A stretch of 64,000 nt of DNA, taken from positions 186,001 through 250,000 of the forward strand of contig JBDNHI010000202.1 in NCBI GenBank assembly GCA_041694635.1, given 5' to 3'. This DNA is from UBA969 sp041694635 (GTDB taxonomy: Bacteria; Planctomycetota; Planctomycetia; Gemmatales; Gemmataceae). The position numbers and the translations under genes were made by a program. The notes below the pieces were generated by a model that saw nothing but the letters and a program-made list of their open reading frames with translations, did no database searches and had not been told where the DNA came from. Positions within the stretch are counted from its first letter, which is position 1, and each line of letters starts with the position of its first letter. Below, in pieces: positions 61,579-64,000 of the stretch.

Positions 61579-62073
61579 TCATTTTCTTATTTTCCATTGT
61601 GGGCCAACTAACCAACGCAAAATAGCGTTACCTTGCTTTGGGAATCCACTAATCTCAAGAAGAGCTGCCCCACATTTTTCCATTTCTAAATTGTTGCTAT
61701 TTCCACCGATTAGCCAGCAAACAAAAATCGCCACATCTGGCATATGACCAACAATTGCTAAAAAATTTGAATTAAATTCTTTAATAATCTTGCAAATATC
61801 TTCGGGATTGGCTCCAGGTTTAAGGAGTGGATGTTCAAAGTAGGATTCTTCTTGTTTAAAAAGGTCAGGAAAAACCAATTCGGAGGTTTGACAAGTTCTA
61901 ACCAGAGGACTGGACAGAACAAGTTGTGGTATTAAAGAGGCACTTTTCAAGCTGTTTTTGAGTCTATTGGCTTGTTTTTTGCCTTTTTCACTCAAGGGTC
62001 GGTCGTAGTCTGAACGAATTTTAATGCCGTCCGCATCTTCTGCGTCCGCATGCCGAATTATTAAAAGCTTCAT
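61579..62073 (-). CDS. SixA-like phosphohistidine phosphatase (histidine phosphatase family)
   Basis: The 164-residue protein has the N-terminal LLIIRHADAEDADG with the catalytic His, RPLSEKGKKQANRL, LVLSSPLVRTCQTSEL with the second Arg, and VGHMPDVAIFV with the second catalytic His. It matches SixA-type enzymes, which remove phosphate from phosphohistidine proteins. ATG 62073 has GAGGT at good spacing; the longer frame to 62106 is rejected. Convergent with trpD. Confidence 0.85.
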   Translation of the reverse strand: MKLLIIRHADAEDADGIKIRSDYDRPLSEKGKKQANRLKNSLKSASLIPQLVLSSPLVRTCQTSELVFPDLFKQEESYFEHPLLKPGANPEDICKIIKEFNSNFLAIVGHMPDVAIFVCWLIGGNSNNLEMEKCGAALLEISGFPKQGNAILRWLVGPQWKIRK

Positions 62074-62234
62074 CAAAACCTCATATTTCTCGTAGTTTAT
62101 AAACATCCTTTCTTCGCATTTATATAAAATTCATCTTATCTAAACAGCATTGGGGGGGCAGTTCAATGACATAATACATATAATTCCATTTTGATGTTGC
62201 AGGTGGCAAAGAACTTAAGAATGGAAAATGTGAA

Positions 62235-64000
62235 ATGCTTCGTAATGATATTAGAAATGTTGCAATTATTGCCCACGTTGATCATGGTAAAACCACTTTA
62301 GTTGATCAGATGCTCAGGCAGTCGGGAATGTTCCGCGAAAATGAACTTCGTGGCGAGCGCATCTTAGATTCGAACGATTTGGAAAAAGAGCGTGGCATTA
62401 CAATTCTTGCTAAAAATATTGCGCTTAGGGTTGGTGACACCAAAATCAACATTATTGATACGCCTGGGCATGCCGACTTCGGTGGCGAGGTCGAGCGGGT
62501 ATTGAAAATGGCGGACGGCGTATTGCTGCTTGTTGATGCTGCGGAAGGCGTGATGCCCCAAACTCGCTTTGTGTTACGCAAAGCTTTCGAGTGTGGTTTA
62601 AGACCTATCGTGGTTATTAATAAAATCGACCGTCCCGATGCTAGAATTGATGAAGTTCTCAATGGCGTTTTTGATCTTTTTGTAGAACTTGATGCAGATG
62701 AAAAAGCGTTGGATTTTACTACCATTTATGCTTCCGGTCGTGAAGGAATCTCCACCACGGATATGACGATTCCTGCCACGGATTTTAAACCGCTGCTTGC
62801 TGCAATTTTAAAAGATGTTCCTGCACCCGATGTTGATGTTAAAGCACCTTTGCAAATGCTTGTGGTCACTCTCGATTACAGCGAATTTACAGGTAGAATT
62901 GCTATCGGAAAGATTTTTGCTGGTACTCTAAGGAAGGGCCAACGGATTTCTCATATGAAAACTAATGGCACAAGGATTGAGGACACCATCACTCAGTTGT
63001 TTACCTTTGATCGCCTTGGCCGGGTTGAAACTACTGAAGCAAGTGCTGGTGATATTTGTGCTGTGGTTGGGCTTGAAGATATCGATATTGGTGACACTAT
63101 TGCTAGCCTTGAAAATCCCGTCGCATTACCAATTATCACCGTCGATGAACCTACCCTTAGTATGGTTTTTAGAATTAATGACTCTCCTTTTGTAGGGCAA
63201 GAAGGTACCTATGTAACTAGTAGGCAGTTACGAGAAAGACTTTTCAAGGAACTTGAATCCAATGTTGCTTTGAAGGTAGTGGCCGACGATTTAAAAAAAG
63301 ATGAGTTTCATGTATCGGGGCGGGGTTTATTACATCTTTCGATTCTTCTTGAAAATATGAGACGAGAAGGGTTTGAGTTATCTGTGGGTAAACCCCGAGT
63401 TATCACCAAAATGGAAAATGGCGTAGAATTAGAACCCGTTGAGTTTCTCGTAATTGAAACCCCGCCATCTTCGGTTGGGCCTGTTATGGAACTTGTCGGA
63501 AATCGCCGTGGAGAATGCCTTAAAATGGATGGCCGTGGGGCACTGACCCATATGGAATTCCTTATTCCTGCACGAGGCCTTATTGGTTTGAGAAGTCGCC
63601 TGATGACCTCAACAAGTGGCGAGGCAATTGTGCATCATAACTTTTACGACTACCAACCTGTAAAAGGCGGGGTTCCTAAAAGACAAAATGGTGTACTTAT
63701 TTCTACTGATTCTGGGCGATCTACTGCTTACGCTGTTGATACGATTCAAGAGCGGGGCATTTTGTTTGTCCCCGTGGGGGTCGAAGTTTATGCAGGCCAA
63801 ATTCTTGGTGAACATTGCAGGGATAATGATCTCCCTGTTAATATTTGCAGAGAGAAAAAACTTACCAACATGCGTGCTTCTGGGTCTGATGGAACCTCCA
63901 TCATTAAACCACCTCGCCTTTTAAGCTTAGAACTTGCTCTCGAATATATTGAGGATGATGAGTTGGTGGAAATCACACCTAAGGCCATTCGCCTTAGAAA
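62235..64000 (+). CDS. typA: GTP-binding protein TypA/BipA (3' end beyond window)
   Basis: The open frame runs from ATG 62235 to the window edge (588 full codons), ending at TPKAIRLRK, so only about 20 residues of the usual roughly 610 are missing. The G domain has AHVDHGKTT, GERILDSNDLEKERGITI, DTPGHADFGG and NKIDRPDA. EF-G-like domains III and V and the BipA C-terminal domain follow. TypA is a ribosome-associated GTPase needed in stress and low temperature, acting in 50S assembly. GGAA lies 8 nt before the start. Confidence 0.95.
   Translation, partial: MLRNDIRNVAIIAHVDHGKTTLVDQMLRQSGMFRENELRGERILDSNDLEKERGITILAKNIALRVGDTKINIIDTPGHADFGGEVERVLKMADGVLLLVDAAEGVMPQTRFVLRKAFECGLRPIVVINKIDRPDARIDEVLNGVFDLFVELDADEKALDFTTIYASGREGISTTDMTIPATDFKPLLAAILKDVPAPDVDVKAPLQMLVVTLDYSEFTGRIAIGKIFAGTLRKGQRISHMKTNGTRIEDTITQLFTFDRLGRVETTEASAGDICAVVGLEDIDIGDTIASLENPVALPIITVDEPTLSMVFRINDSPFVGQEGTYVTSRQLRERLFKELESNVALKVVADDLKKDEFHVSGRGLLHLSILLENMRREGFELSVGKPRVITKMENGVELEPVEFLVIETPPSSVGPVMELVGNRRGECLKMDGRGALTHMEFLIPARGLIGLRSRLMTSTSGEAIVHHNFYDYQPVKGGVPKRQNGVLISTDSGRSTAYAVDTIQERGILFVPVGVEVYAGQILGEHCRDNDLPVNICREKKLTNMRASGSDGTSIIKPPRLLSLELALEYIEDDELVEITPKAIRLR

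Noticed and set aside
1..64000. tRNA, rRNA, CRISPR arrays, insertion sequences, prophage
   Set aside because: I looked through all intergenic stretches and found no cloverleaf, repeat-spacer pattern, transposase or phage gene. A tRNAscan or CRISPR finder run would settle this.

Overview
The window is gene-dense, AT-rich bacterial chromosome, judged by eye at well under 45% G+C, with no insertion sequence, prophage, CRISPR array, tRNA or rRNA that I can recognise. It most likely comes from a low-GC, probably uncultured planctomycete. The best evidence is a DUF1559 pseudopilin-like protein (prepilin N-terminus plus C-terminal H-X9-DG motif). Supporting evidence is a protein with paired MJ0042-type zinc ribbons, a TIGR03032-family protein beside a TPR/O-GlcNAc-transferase-like pair, FHA-domain signalling proteins and a GH57 glucan-branching enzyme. 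This is inference from gene content, not a phylogeny.

Layout. 1-5.3 kb: the end of a metallophosphoesterase, then yidC, mnmE and ispG. 5.4-11.7 kb: three envelope-type helical-repeat proteins of unknown function. 11.7-12.45 kb: an almost empty gap. 12.45-14.8 kb: an ArsR-type regulator, an aquaglyceroporin and a CobW/G3E GTPase. 14.8-16.75 kb (minus): panD, then a self-contained unit of cobalamin riboswitch, lone DUF1559 gene and intrinsic terminator. 16.75-18.8 kb (minus): an orphan ABC ATPase behind dihydroorotase. 19-25 kb: a DnaE2-type polymerase coupled to an amidohydrolase, then a GH57 enzyme. 24.9-28.3 kb: a TIGR03032 protein and an O-GlcNAc-transferase-like gene split by an apparent -1 frameshift. 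28.4-33.2 kb: a dihaem cytochrome c, rsmH, a HAD phosphatase and an FHA-GAF histidine kinase. 33.4-38.9 kb: sucA-sucB-lpd, the complete 2-oxoglutarate dehydrogenase complex. 39-47 kb: envelope and sugar genes plus a three-gene ABC-2 exporter. 47.3-50.7 kb: carB. 50.9-55.7 kb: a UvrC-like protein lacking the C-terminal nuclease half, a small lipoprotein, a TPR protein, a membrane protein and a membrane-anchored phosphatase. 55.7-64 kb: glpK, an MFS carrier, a YkgJ protein, lexA, trpD, a SixA-like phosphatase and typA, which runs off the right edge.

How the genes relate. Central metabolism (2-oxoglutarate dehydrogenase, pyrimidine synthesis through carB and pyrC, pantothenate, tryptophan and isoprenoid precursors, glycerol) is scattered among small operons. 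LexA and DnaE2 are about 40 kb apart, but their upstream regions share a related GTAC/TATACTA motif, which suggests one SOS regulon. The most unusual unit is the cobalamin riboswitch in front of a single DUF1559 pseudopilin-like gene closed by its own terminator: a B12-responsive leader whose only visible target is a surface protein of unknown function.
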